Shown: positions 1-6,279, numbered from the stretch's first letter. The stretch: DNA of 6,313 nucleotides from Chloroflexota bacterium (GCA_013154225.1 JAADCW010000088.1:1-6313); one strand, 5' to 3'. Notes: generated by a model from the letters alone, not told the origin. Numbers and translations are program-made.

Positions 1-1055
1 ACACCCAACAACACCCATGCAGCCCGCTCGCCAAAGCGGCGCGCCAGCCGCGCCAACACCCAAATCAAAGGCAAAAAGAGCAAAATAAAATTCCCCGGGT
101 CGGTGGTGATGCCAATCCACTGGCTCGCGACCAAAGTCAAAGCATAAGTCCACAAAGGGAACGCGACCTGTTGCCACGCCTGCCACCAAACCCAAACCAG
201 CATACCCGCCAACGCCAGCGTCAGCGCCCAGCCCAGTGTGGTTCCCCATTCAGGGAACCAGCCTTGCAGTGCATCCTGGATGGTGGTGGGCGGTGTGTAG
301 TCGGTATAAGCCAACACCTCCCGCAAATTTTGCAAGACCCACTGGGGCACCACCAACATCCCCGCCAGGCTGAACACCGCCACCGTGCCCACAGTCCACA
401 CAATCACCTTGCGCCGATGTTGAAACCACGCCCATCCAAACACAAAAAGCAAAGGCAACAGAGCTAAATGGGGCTTGATTGTTGCCAGCGCCAGCAACAC
501 GCCAGCCCACGCGTCGCGGCGTTCCTCTAAAGCCCACACCGCCGCAGTGAGGAAAAAGGCCACCCACACCACCGCGTTGCCGTTAATCACCGCGCGCACA
601 CCGTGATACCAGGTCAGGCTAAAAAGCAACAACATCCCCAACAGGGGCGTTGAAGGTTTCCAGCGCACCAAACGAAGGGAAAGGGCCAAAAGGGCCAAGA
701 GCAAAACTTCCAGCGCGGTCATCCAAACCGCGCGCGCCAGGGGATAATCGGCAATCCAGGCAAAGGGGGCAAAAATCAAAACCGAATAGATGGGATAAGC
801 CATCCGCATTTGGTCTTCGTCCGCGCGCGCGGGCCGGCCATACGCCCGCTGTTGAATGCGCAAAGCCACCTCATCGCTGTAGGGGCTCAGCCCTTCAAAA
901 AGCAAAGCGCGCGTTCCCACCCATCGGGTGAGGAAATCGTTTCCCCCAGGATTTTGATAGGCAAAACGCACGTTGACCCACGTCAAAAGCCCTATCACAG
1001 CCGCCACCAAAACCGCGGCCAACAAGCCCTGCCAACGCCCGCGCGTTTGCTTCAC
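1..1055 (-). CDS. GT87/DUF2029-like polytopic membrane glycosyltransferase (partial, 3' end beyond window)
   Basis: Probable integral-membrane GT-C glycosyltransferase of the GT87 (DUF2029) type. Characterised members transfer mannose from polyprenyl-phosphate-mannose to lipid or glycan acceptors on the outer face of the membrane; donor and acceptor here are unknown. The frame stays open for 351 codons to the left edge, so the C-terminus is missing. It starts with a hydrophobic helix (about residues 10-28), then a first loop with Asp40 in GGNDF and an SPYSDE segment (57-62) like the family's 'G.sPY' motif. YPIY follows at 88-91 and an ING/N segment at 157-160. An IKPHLALLPLLF stretch (193-204) matches the family's conserved 'KPq..llpl' helix. 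At least eight more hydrophobic helices are visible. The GTG start is chosen because AAGGAG sits 7 nt upstream and no ATG lies near the N-terminus. It begins 15 nt after the protease stop, so the two are almost certainly co-transcribed. Family call fairly sure; substrate unknown. Confidence 0.83.
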   Translation of the reverse strand, partial: MKQTRGRWQGLLAAVLVAAVIGLLTWVNVRFAYQNPGGNDFLTRWVGTRALLFEGLSPYSDEVALRIQQRAYGRPARADEDQMRMAYPIYSVLIFAPFAWIADYPLARAVWMTALEVLLLALLALSLRLVRWKPSTPLLGMLLLFSLTWYHGVRAVINGNAVVWVAFFLTAAVWALEERRDAWAGVLLALATIKPHLALLPLLFVFGWAWFQHRRKVIVWTVGTVAVFSLAGMLVVPQWVLQNLREVLAYTDYTPPTTIQDALQGWFPEWGTTLGWALTLALAGMLVWVWWQAWQQVAFPLWTYALTLVASQWIGITTDPGNFILLFLPLIWVLARLARRFGERAAWVLLG

Positions 1056-1062
1056 AGTACTG

Positions 1063-1068
1063 CTCCTT
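1063..1068 (-). promoter_or_regulatory. Ribosome binding site for the GTG-started glycosyltransferase gene
   Basis: On the minus strand AAGGAG lies 7 nt before GTG at 1055-1053 and only 2 nt after the TAG stop (1073-1071) of the protease gene. It decides the GTG start. Its position against the preceding stop codon suggests translational coupling. Confidence 0.75.
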
Positions 1069-1070
1069 CA

Positions 1071-2321
1071 CTAAAAAGCCGACACAACCTGCAAAGGAAT
1101 AGGCGTAAACACCAACACCAACAGCACCATCCCCGCGATGGCCAAAGCCCGCCGTTTGCCGTCCAAAGGTGTGATTTGATCCAGCGGCTCGGCATAAGCC
1201 CGCCCCAAGAAAAACAGCAAAAACGCCCAAAACCACCACCCGCTCCACACAAACCCCAACAAGAGCAACCCGCCCAGCAGAGGCCAAAACAGGTTGCGGG
1301 CCTTTTCCCCAAGAAAAGCATAGAGCACGTGCCCACCGTCCAGCGTGCCCAAGGGAATCAGGTTAAACGCGGTCACCAGCAAGCCAGCCCAACCTGCCCA
1401 GGCCACGGGATGCAAATACACATCCTGCCCACCCCACGGAATCGGATGCCCCGTAAAGAAAAACTTGAGCCAATAGAGCACGGGTGAAAGGCCGCCGTAA
1501 TCCACCGGTGCGGGGAGCAGTTTGCCAAACACCAGCCATTTGCTGAAAAGATAAAGGATAGAATTCCCTTCCAGCATCAAGCCGCTCCCCTCGGGAAGGG
1601 AAGTGGGCAAAGGCTGTACCGGCGAAAGGTGCAGGCCAATGAGCAAAACAGGCAATGCCACCACCATCCCAGCCAAGGGGCCCGCAATGCCAATATCCAG
1701 CAACACCTTTTTGTTGCGGGGTGGTGTTTTGAGGCTGATGAACGCGCCCAGCGTGCCAAAAATGCTAAAGGGGAAGGGCAAAAAATAAGGCAGCGTCACT
1801 TCGGTGCCGTGATAACGTGCGGCCAGGTAATGCCCAAATTCGTGGGCCAAAAGGATGGCCAACAGGCTCACGGTGAAAGCCAAGCCACCAGAGAGAGCTT
1901 CCCGCAGGGCCTCGCGAGCACCGGGGCCAAAATCGGGTGGGCCTTGGTAGGCATATGACACGCCCGCGGCCAACACGCTCAACACGGTTAGCACAAAGAG
2001 CACCGCGTTCCAAATCGCACGGCTGGGTTTGGGTTTGAGCAAGCCCGGCACCAGCAGCACTTCGTGCTTGTGACCGCGGCCCATCCGAAAGAGAGGGGTT
2101 ATCTCATAAGGCTTGAGCGCGCTTTCCAGTTGAGCATAGGCAGCTTCGGTATCGCCCAAAATTTGCCCCCGAAAACGCACCAGCCAACCCTGCCGCTGAG
2201 GATCGCCCCACGTCACGCTTTCCACGCGCATGATGCGGGCTACCAGCGTGGTCAGAATCTCAGGATGTTGGGTGAAGGAAGGTTCTTCCGAAAGGCCTTC
2301 TTGTGTTTCCAATGCTTCCAT
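1071..2321 (-). CDS. Site-2 protease family (M50) intramembrane zinc metalloprotease
   Basis: A 416-residue polytopic protease that would cut substrate proteins within the membrane. The zinc motif HEFGH is at residues 160-164 in the helix SLLAILLAHEFGHYLAARY. The second metal-ligand motif, NLIPLGTLDGGH, is at 320-331, with Asp328 as the expected third ligand. Between them lie GTLGAFI (189-195), the family's substrate-contact loop, and the conserved PPRNKKVLLDIGIAGPLAG block (200-218). The layout resembles the EGY/bacterial S2P branch rather than RseP, because no PDZ domain is seen. Residues about 20-95 form a soluble N-terminal domain I cannot name; hydrophobic helices follow from about 103 to the C-terminus. 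ATG at 2321 is chosen over an in-frame TTG at 2354 because AAAGGAG lies 5 nt before it. It is the first gene of a pair with the glycosyltransferase. The physiological substrate is unknown; both metal motifs are intact, so it should be active. Confidence 0.95.
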   Translation of the reverse strand: MEALETQEGLSEEPSFTQHPEILTTLVARIMRVESVTWGDPQRQGWLVRFRGQILGDTEAAYAQLESALKPYEITPLFRMGRGHKHEVLLVPGLLKPKPSRAIWNAVLFVLTVLSVLAAGVSYAYQGPPDFGPGAREALREALSGGLAFTVSLLAILLAHEFGHYLAARYHGTEVTLPYFLPFPFSIFGTLGAFISLKTPPRNKKVLLDIGIAGPLAGMVVALPVLLIGLHLSPVQPLPTSLPEGSGLMLEGNSILYLFSKWLVFGKLLPAPVDYGGLSPVLYWLKFFFTGHPIPWGGQDVYLHPVAWAGWAGLLVTAFNLIPLGTLDGGHVLYAFLGEKARNLFWPLLGGLLLLGFVWSGWWFWAFLLFFLGRAYAEPLDQITPLDGKRRALAIAGMVLLVLVFTPIPLQVVSAF

Positions 2322-2326
2322 AACGG

Positions 2327-2333
2327 CTCCTTT
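2327..2333 (-). promoter_or_regulatory. Ribosome binding site for the M50 protease
   Basis: Minus-strand AAAGGAG lies 5 nt before the ATG at 2321-2319. It favours this start over the TTG 33 nt upstream, which has no such motif and whose reading frame would cross the GC palindrome. Confidence 0.75.
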
Positions 2334-2335
2334 GG

Positions 2336-2349
2336 CGGGCGCGCGCCCG
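2336..2349. repeat. Perfect 14-bp GC palindrome in the protease leader
   Basis: CGGGCGCGCGCCCG reads the same on both strands. It sits immediately upstream of the protease ribosome binding site and downstream of the predicted start of transcription (about 2362). It could be an operator half-pair or an RNA hairpin near the ribosome binding site, or simply chance in GC-rich DNA. The function is not known. Confidence 0.4.
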
Positions 2350-2368
2350 ATCAATCACATGCGGGTTA

Positions 2369-2397
2369 AGGATACCCGAAGCAAGAAGGGATTGCAA
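2369..2397 (-). promoter_or_regulatory. Possible sigma70-type promoter of the protease-glycosyltransferase pair
   Basis: On the minus strand a -35-like TTGCAA (2397-2392) and a -10-like TATCCT (2374-2369) are separated by exactly 17 nt. Each matches four of six consensus positions. Transcription would start near 2362, giving a leader of about 40 nt that holds the palindrome and the ribosome binding site. Spacing and placement are good; the hexamers are imperfect. Confidence 0.35.
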
Positions 2398-2631
2398 GCG
2401 CCCCTGGGCATTCTCTTCTTGTCCAGGCAAAGCCATCGTCCCGCACCCATAACGGCCAGGCAAGGCGATAACACGATTTTGGCTTGCGCCCTCACCTCAA
2501 GCCTTCTTCCAGAGAGCGCGGGCTTTTTCTGCGGCGTAATCGTTGGATACGCCATTCATAGGAAGTTTTCGGATGGATTTTTAGGTGCTCCCCGCCCGTA
2601 CAAATACCGCCCAGCAAACGCGGATTTCGGG

Positions 2632-2637
2632 TACAAT
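2632..2637 (+). promoter_or_regulatory. Possible -10 element of the lipid kinase gene
   Basis: TACAAT matches the sigma70 -10 consensus at five of six positions and lies 64 nt before the kinase ATG. No convincing -35 hexamer is found 16-18 nt upstream. An overlapping alternative, TATTAT, is at 2639-2644. Confidence 0.35.
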
Positions 2638-2663
2638 CTATTATTGCATTTCCTTGCCCATAA

Positions 2664-2680
2664 AGCGGCTGTTGGCCGCT
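2664..2680 (+). repeat. Small hairpin in the lipid kinase leader
   Basis: AGCGGC and GCCGCT form a perfect 6-bp stem around a 5-nt TGTTG loop, 9 nt before the ribosome binding site of the kinase. It has no T-tract, so it is not a terminator. It could affect mRNA stability or translation, but no function is shown. Confidence 0.35.
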
Positions 2681-2688
2681 CATGTTCC

Positions 2689-2695
2689 AAGAGGT
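2689..2695 (+). promoter_or_regulatory. Ribosome binding site for the lipid kinase
   Basis: AAGAGGT lies 6 nt before the ATG at 2702. It supports this start over an in-frame GTG at 2585, which would add 39 residues across the promoter-like and hairpin sequences. Confidence 0.65.
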
Positions 2696-2701
2696 TTTCT
2701 C

Positions 2702-3673
2702 ATGCCTTACGCTTATCTGGTTTACAATCCTACTGCGGGGCGTGTGCCCATTCGGCCTTTCATCAACCGAGCCAAAGCCGTGTTGGAGGAGCACGGCTGG
2801 GAAATCAACCTTCAAGCCACGCAATCCGCAAATCACATTACCACGTTAGCGCGAGAAGCCGCCCAAGCCAATGCCGACGCGTTCTTCATTGCAGGCGGCG
2901 ATGGCTCCATCAACCTGGCCACCGCCGGGCTGATGGGCAGCCGCACCGCTCTGGGGGTACTTCCTGCAGGCACGGCCAACGTCTTGGCGCAAGATCTCCA
3001 TTTGCCCACACCTTCCCTCACCCGCTGGGACGCGGTGGAAGAAAGCGCACGCCGCCTGGCCAACGCGCCGGCCTATTGGGCCGATGTCGGCATTTGCAAC
3101 GACCGCCCCTTCCTCATGTGGGCCGGCGTAGGGCTGGATGCAGTGATCGTCAACGAAGTCGAACCCCGCTCCCGCTGGGAAAAGCCTTTCACATTCCCGC
3201 AGTATGTGCTTTCGGCCATCAAAAACACCGCGAGTTGGTCGGGCCTGCGGCTGGAAGTGGAAACCGACGGCCAGCAGGTGGAAGGCACGTTTGTGCTCGC
3301 GGTTGCCACCAACATCCGCCGCTATGCAGGCGGGGTAACCGAAATCTCGCCCGATGCCTATTTGGACGACGGCGAAATGGACCTCTGGCTTTTCTATGCG
3401 GAAAACCTGGCCGACATTGCCCAGCGTCTGCTGGAAGTGCTGACCCACAAGCACCTGCATTCGGAAGGCGTCGCGCGCCTGCGCTTCCGACAAGCCCGCC
3501 TGAGCGGCGAGCGCCCGCTGGTGATGCACACCGACGGCGAACCCAACGGCGAAGCCCACCAAATTTGGATCACCGTCCGCCCGCGCGCGCTGCGCTTGCT
3601 GGTGCCGCCGGGCGGTGAAACCCTTTTTCGTTACGCATCCGAAGACGTAACCTACGACAAGGGGACCCACTAA
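2702..3673 (+). CDS. YegS/DgkB/BmrU-type diacylglycerol (lipid) kinase
   Basis: A 323-residue soluble kinase that would phosphorylate a lipid such as diacylglycerol with ATP at the inner face of the membrane, recycling it to phosphatidate. The DAGK catalytic domain begins at once with YLVYNPTAG (5-13). It has the nucleotide-binding GGDGS motif at 65-69 and the partner motif GVLPAGTANVLAQDL at 85-99. The C-terminal beta-rich domain has RYAGG (207-211), PDAYLDDGEMDL (217-228) and DGEP (278-281), whose Glu280 corresponds to the conserved catalytic or metal-site acidic residue of the family. Length is normal and no key residue is missing. The ATG at 2702 is preceded by AAGAGGT and places the domain at the N-terminus, as in homologues. 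The Ca2+/H+ antiporter gene starts 55 nt downstream. Family is certain; lipid substrate specificity within YegS-like enzymes cannot be told from sequence. Confidence 0.95.
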   Translation: MPYAYLVYNPTAGRVPIRPFINRAKAVLEEHGWEINLQATQSANHITTLAREAAQANADAFFIAGGDGSINLATAGLMGSRTALGVLPAGTANVLAQDLHLPTPSLTRWDAVEESARRLANAPAYWADVGICNDRPFLMWAGVGLDAVIVNEVEPRSRWEKPFTFPQYVLSAIKNTASWSGLRLEVETDGQQVEGTFVLAVATNIRRYAGGVTEISPDAYLDDGEMDLWLFYAENLADIAQRLLEVLTHKHLHSEGVARLRFRQARLSGERPLVMHTDGEPNGEAHQIWITVRPRALRLLVPPGGETLFRYASEDVTYDKGTH

Positions 3674-3728
3674 CCTGGTTTCCTCCCCTCATCCTCGGGG
3701 GATTAAATCTCTATTCAAGGAGCAAGCC

Positions 3729-4793
3729 ATGAAAGTCCGAACCATCCTGCGAGAGAATCCTCTCTACGGCCTTTTGATTTTCGTCATCTTAGCCCTCATC
3801 GCACACTTCTTACACTGGAACGAAAGCCTGGTTTTCCTCTTTTCTGCCTTGGGCGTGGTGCCTTTGGCGCAAATCATTGGCGAAGCCACCGAAGACCTGG
3901 CCGTGCACACCGGCCCACGCTGGGGCGGCCTCATCAACGCCACCCTGGGCAACGCAGCCGAACTCATCATCACCCTCTTTGCCATCAAACGCGGGCTGTT
4001 GGACCTGGTGAAAGCCTCCATTACCGGTTCCATCCTGGGGAACCTGCTGTTGGTGCTGGGCGCATCCATGCTCGCGGGCGGCATCAAGCACGGACGGCAA
4101 CGCTTTGACCAGCGCCATGTCAGCAACAGCGCCATTTTGGCCGTGCTGGCCATCATGGCCCTGGCCATCCCCTCACTGGTGAGCAGTGCCATTGGCGACT
4201 TAGGGAGCACCAAAGTCGAGGCGTTTAGCATGGGGGTGGCAGGGGTCATGCTGCTCTTGTATGCCCTTTACCTGCTGTACAATCACCAAACCTCCCCCGA
4301 ACACAAAGCCGACCCCGAACACCTGGCCCACGCCCGCCCCGTGCGCGATGCGCTCATCCTGCTGGGGGTTGCCACTGTGGGCGTGGCCGTGCTCTCCGAA
4401 CTGCTGGTGGGCTCGGTGGAACACGTGGTCGCCCAATTCGGCGTTTCGGAATTCTTCTTGGGCATCATCCTCATCCCCCTCATCGGCAATGTGGCCGAGC
4501 ACCTGGTAGCCGTCCAGCAGGCCCTGCGCAACTCGATGGACCTGAGCGTCGAAATCGCGATCGCTTCCAGCCTGCAAATTGCACTGTTTGTGGCCCCCGC
4601 GCTGGTGTTCATCAGCCTGCTGTTGGGGCACCCGCTGACGCTCATCTTCCACCCCTTTGAAATCATGGCCTTGGCCGCAGCAGTGCTCATCATGTCCCTG
4701 GTCTCTATGGACGGTGAATCCAACTGGTTGGAAGGCGTCGAACTACTGGCTGTTTACACCATTCTGGCTTTGGCCTTCTTCCTTCTGCCCTAA
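3729..4793 (+). CDS. Ca2+/H+ antiporter, CaCA superfamily (CAX/ChaA type)
   Basis: A 354-residue inner-membrane exchanger that would expel Ca2+ (possibly other divalent ions) in exchange for protons. It shows the two inverted alpha-repeats of the CaCA superfamily: GNAAELI at 74-80 with SILGNLLLVLG at 101-111, and GNVAEH at 253-258 with SSLQIALFVAP at 280-290. Glu78 and Glu257 are the expected ion-binding acids. GEATEDLAVHTGP (51-63) is the conserved segment before the first repeat. About 11 hydrophobic helices are visible, split by a short His- and acid-rich hydrophilic loop (about 186-204) where CAX proteins carry their acidic loop. Length is normal for the bacterial CAX group. AAGGAG lies 6 nt before the ATG. 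It sits 55 nt after the lipid kinase and 21 nt before the SH3-domain gene, suggesting one transcript. Family is certain; ion preference is inferred. Confidence 0.96.
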   Translation: MKVRTILRENPLYGLLIFVILALIAHFLHWNESLVFLFSALGVVPLAQIIGEATEDLAVHTGPRWGGLINATLGNAAELIITLFAIKRGLLDLVKASITGSILGNLLLVLGASMLAGGIKHGRQRFDQRHVSNSAILAVLAIMALAIPSLVSSAIGDLGSTKVEAFSMGVAGVMLLLYALYLLYNHQTSPEHKADPEHLAHARPVRDALILLGVATVGVAVLSELLVGSVEHVVAQFGVSEFFLGIILIPLIGNVAEHLVAVQQALRNSMDLSVEIAIASSLQIALFVAPALVFISLLLGHPLTLIFHPFEIMALAAAVLIMSLVSMDGESNWLEGVELLAVYTILALAFFLLP

Positions 4794-4814
4794 ACCCAAC
4801 TTTTGAGAGGAAGC

Positions 4815-5318
4815 ATGAAACCCTGGCGTGATCCGTGGATCTGGTTGGCAGCAGGCATCATCGGGCTGGCTTTGGCCGGCAGTCTGGCCGCGTTCCTGTT
4901 TTTGGGGAACCCGCCCGCGCCGCAAAACGCGGTTGGTCCCGCGGTGGTCACGGTAATTGCCGCGCCAACATCTACGCCCACGCCCATGATCCTGCCGGGC
5001 CTGGAACCCACGGCCACGCCCACACCCATCGCGCCGCCACCGCCCCCCAACGGTAGCATTGTGATTGGGGCTTACATCCAAATTCGCGGCACAGGCGGCG
5101 ATGGGCTTCGCCTGCGCTCCGCACCTGGGCTCAAAAGCGACATCCTGGCCCTGGCCAAGGAAAACGAAATCTTCCAGGTGGTCGAAGGCCCCCATGTGGC
5201 CGATGGCTACACGTGGTGGCGCCTGGTCTCTCCCAAAGATCCCAACCGCGGCGGTTGGACCGTTGCCAACTACTTGAGCGTGCTTCCTACACCACCTGCA
5301 CCCACCCCCACACCTTAG
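4815..5318 (+). CDS. Membrane-anchored protein with Thr/Pro-rich stalk and SH3b-like domain
   Basis: A 167-residue protein in three parts. A short basic N-terminus is followed by one hydrophobic helix (about 9-30), with no clear cleavage or lipobox site, so probably a signal anchor. Residues 31-79 form a low-complexity stalk with TPTP repeats and a run of prolines (74-78). Residues about 80-158 form a bacterial SH3 (SH3b) domain: GLRLRSAPGLKSDILA (97-112) is the typical 'lNVRsgPs..s.vi' start, and YTWWRLVSP plus GGWTVANYL (132-154) is the usual 'WykV...GWV...yL' end. A second Pro/Thr tail closes the protein. SH3b domains often bind peptidoglycan or proteins outside the cytoplasm; the partner here is unknown. 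ATG at 4815 has GAGAGG four nt upstream; an in-frame TTG at 4803 is unlikely. It lies 21 nt after the antiporter gene and is probably in its operon. Confidence 0.85.
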   Translation: MKPWRDPWIWLAAGIIGLALAGSLAAFLFLGNPPAPQNAVGPAVVTVIAAPTSTPTPMILPGLEPTATPTPIAPPPPPNGSIVIGAYIQIRGTGGDGLRLRSAPGLKSDILALAKENEIFQVVEGPHVADGYTWWRLVSPKDPNRGGWTVANYLSVLPTPPAPTPTP

Positions 5319-5325
5319 CCCAATG

Positions 5326-5334
5326 TGCTATACT
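5326..5334 (+). promoter_or_regulatory. Extended -10 promoter-like element before the AIM24 gene
   Basis: TGC followed by TATACT matches an extended -10 element (TGn plus five of six bases of TATAAT). It lies just past the stop of the SH3-domain gene and 67 nt before the AIM24 ATG. No good -35 box is visible, which extended -10 promoters can do without. It suggests the AIM24 gene can be transcribed on its own. Confidence 0.4.
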
Positions 5335-5388
5335 GCTTATGTCTCCACAAAATTTATTTCTTCAACCTCGACGGCACCCCAAGACGTG

Positions 5389-5395
5389 AAAGGAG
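5389..5395 (+). promoter_or_regulatory. Ribosome binding site for the AIM24 family gene
   Basis: AAAGGAG lies 6 nt before ATG at 5402 but only 3 nt before the adjacent in-frame TTG at 5399, so it favours the ATG start. Confidence 0.7.
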
Positions 5396-5401
5396 CACTT
5401 G

Positions 5402-6082
5402 ATGGAATACACAATTACCGGCACGGTCATGCAGGCACTGGACATCATCTTAGGCCCCAACGAATCCGTCTTCACCGAAGCGGGCGGTATGGCCTGGATG
5501 GGCGGCGCGGTAGAAATGGACACCAGCACCAAGGGCGGCTTGATGAAAGGGCTGGGGCGCGCGCTGGCAGGGGAATCGCTCTTTATGACCACCTACACAT
5601 GCAAGGGGAACCGCTGCCTGGTTGTCTTCACCCCTGAAGCGCCGGGCAAAGTCGTTCCCCTGGAACTGGCCGCGGGGCAAAGCATCATTGCCCAACGCGA
5701 TGCGTTCATGTGCGCGCAGGAAGGGGTCACGCTGGAAATGCTCTTCCGCAAGCGCCTGGGCACGGGCTTTTTCGGCGGTGAGGGCTTCATTTTGCAGAAG
5801 ATCACCGGGCCTGGGGTGGCCTTTCTGGAAATCCCTGGCGAAGTGCGGGAATACACCCTCCAGGCAGGCCAAACCCTCAAGATTGACCCCGGCCACATCG
5901 CGGCCTTTGAACCCACGGTCAATTACAGCATCGAACGGGTCAAAGGGCTGAAAAACATCTTCTTCTCTGGCGAAGGGCTGTTTCTGGCCACCCTCACCGG
6001 CCCTGGCAAGGTTTGGCTGCAAACCATGCCGGTGGTCAACCTGGCCCGCAAAATTGCCCGCTACATTCCCTCATCCAAATAA
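5402..6082 (+). CDS. AIM24 / TIGR00266 (DUF124) family protein
   Basis: A 226-residue protein of the AIM24 family, widespread in bacteria and related to the yeast mitochondrial protein Aim24; its molecular role is not established. Family marks include MEYTITGT at the start, SVFTEAGGMAWMGGAVEMDT (22-41), GGLMKGLGRALAGESLFMTTY (45-65), GKVVPLEL (82-89), GTGFFGGEGFILQKITGPG (120-138) and FFSGEGLFLATLTGPGKVWLQTMP (187-210). The last two, and more loosely residues 58-89, are copies of one repeated unit, fitting the all-beta three-fold duplicated fold recalled for this family. The protein ends soon after the third unit with a short basic tail. It has no signal peptide or membrane helix, so it is probably cytoplasmic. 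ATG at 5402 is favoured by AAAGGAG 6 nt upstream. It is separated by 83 nt from the SH3-domain gene and has its own promoter-like element. Family assignment is firm, function open. Confidence 0.93.
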   Translation: MEYTITGTVMQALDIILGPNESVFTEAGGMAWMGGAVEMDTSTKGGLMKGLGRALAGESLFMTTYTCKGNRCLVVFTPEAPGKVVPLELAAGQSIIAQRDAFMCAQEGVTLEMLFRKRLGTGFFGGEGFILQKITGPGVAFLEIPGEVREYTLQAGQTLKIDPGHIAAFEPTVNYSIERVKGLKNIFFSGEGLFLATLTGPGKVWLQTMPVVNLARKIARYIPSSK

Positions 6083-6206
6083 GGCCCTGGGCAAAGCCTG
6101 CACCCTCTTTGGGCGTAAGGCAAAATTACCCGGCCATCCACGCACCACCAAACGCAAAAAAGCCCGCCTGGCTACCTGACACAAAAGTTGGGCAACGCCT
6201 GGAAAT

Positions 6207-6248
6207 CCTGTAAAACGGGTTTGCATGAGATGTTACGCAGGTTACAGG
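6207..6248. repeat. CCTGTAA / TTACAGG inverted repeat with a GTTAC direct repeat
   Basis: Seven-base perfect inverted arms lie at 6207-6213 and 6242-6248, separated by 28 nt. The right arm overlaps a direct repeat of GTTAC at 6232-6236 and 6241-6245 (9-nt period). This might be a protein-binding site or part of an extragenic repeat. Chance is possible for arms this short. Confidence 0.3.
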
Positions 6249-6279
6249 CCCTCCAGAGCAACAACAGCGGGCGACTTTC

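Larger units (their letters stand above)
2322..2701. other. Divergent intergenic region
   Basis: This 380-bp stretch separates the leftward protease operon from the rightward lipid kinase. I see no supported gene in it. It holds the protease promoter and palindrome at its left end and, at its right end, a TACAAT -10-like element and a leader hairpin for the kinase. In between is a small stem-loop, GGCGTA / TACGCC, at 2533-2538 and 2548-2553 (9-nt loop), and a weak GGCTTG / CAAGCC pair at 2481-2486 and 2498-2503. Short open frames here lack ribosome binding sites and recognisable content. Confidence 0.7.

Noticed and set aside
810..1487. Plus-strand open frame of 225 codons antisense to the protease and glycosyltransferase
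   Set aside because: Its product is a Gln/Pro/His/Lys-rich string, the expected antisense of hydrophobic membrane-protein codons, and both genes beneath it are well supported.
2322..2354. Alternative TTG start adding 11 residues to the protease
   Set aside because: There is no ribosome binding site before it, and it would translate the GC palindrome; the ATG at 2321 has a good one.
2499..2530. Possible terminator (AAGCC ... GGCTTTTTCT) on the plus strand
   Set aside because: The stem is only 5 bp with a 17-nt loop, and no plus-strand gene ends upstream of it in the window.
2355..2555. Minus-strand 66-codon open frame in the divergent intergenic region
   Set aside because: It has an ATG but no ribosome binding site and no family resemblance, and it overlaps the likely promoter of the protease.
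2230..3618. Long plus-strand open frame of 462 codons overlapping the lipid kinase
   Set aside because: It overlaps both the protease start and the kinase in a different frame. Its translation is rich in Arg, Pro, Gly and His, typical of a GC-rich shadow frame, and shows no motif.
2846..3670. Minus-strand open frame of 274 codons antisense to the lipid kinase
   Set aside because: It lies wholly opposite a clearly identified kinase gene and has low-complexity shadow composition with no recognisable domain.
3684..3702. Hairpin between the lipid kinase and the antiporter genes
   Set aside because: TCCCC / GGGGA is only a 5-bp stem with no T-tract, so it does not support a terminator separating the two genes.
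4965..5040. Repetitive ACGCCCACACCC-type DNA as a possible tandem repeat or CRISPR
   Set aside because: It simply encodes the Thr/Pro-rich stalk of the SH3-domain protein; there are no regular repeat and spacer units.
6150..6180. Possible minus-strand terminator (AGCC ... GGCTTTTTT)
   Set aside because: The T-run is good but the stem is only 4 bp, and no minus-strand gene is seen ending here. It could be reconsidered if a leftward gene lies beyond the right edge.
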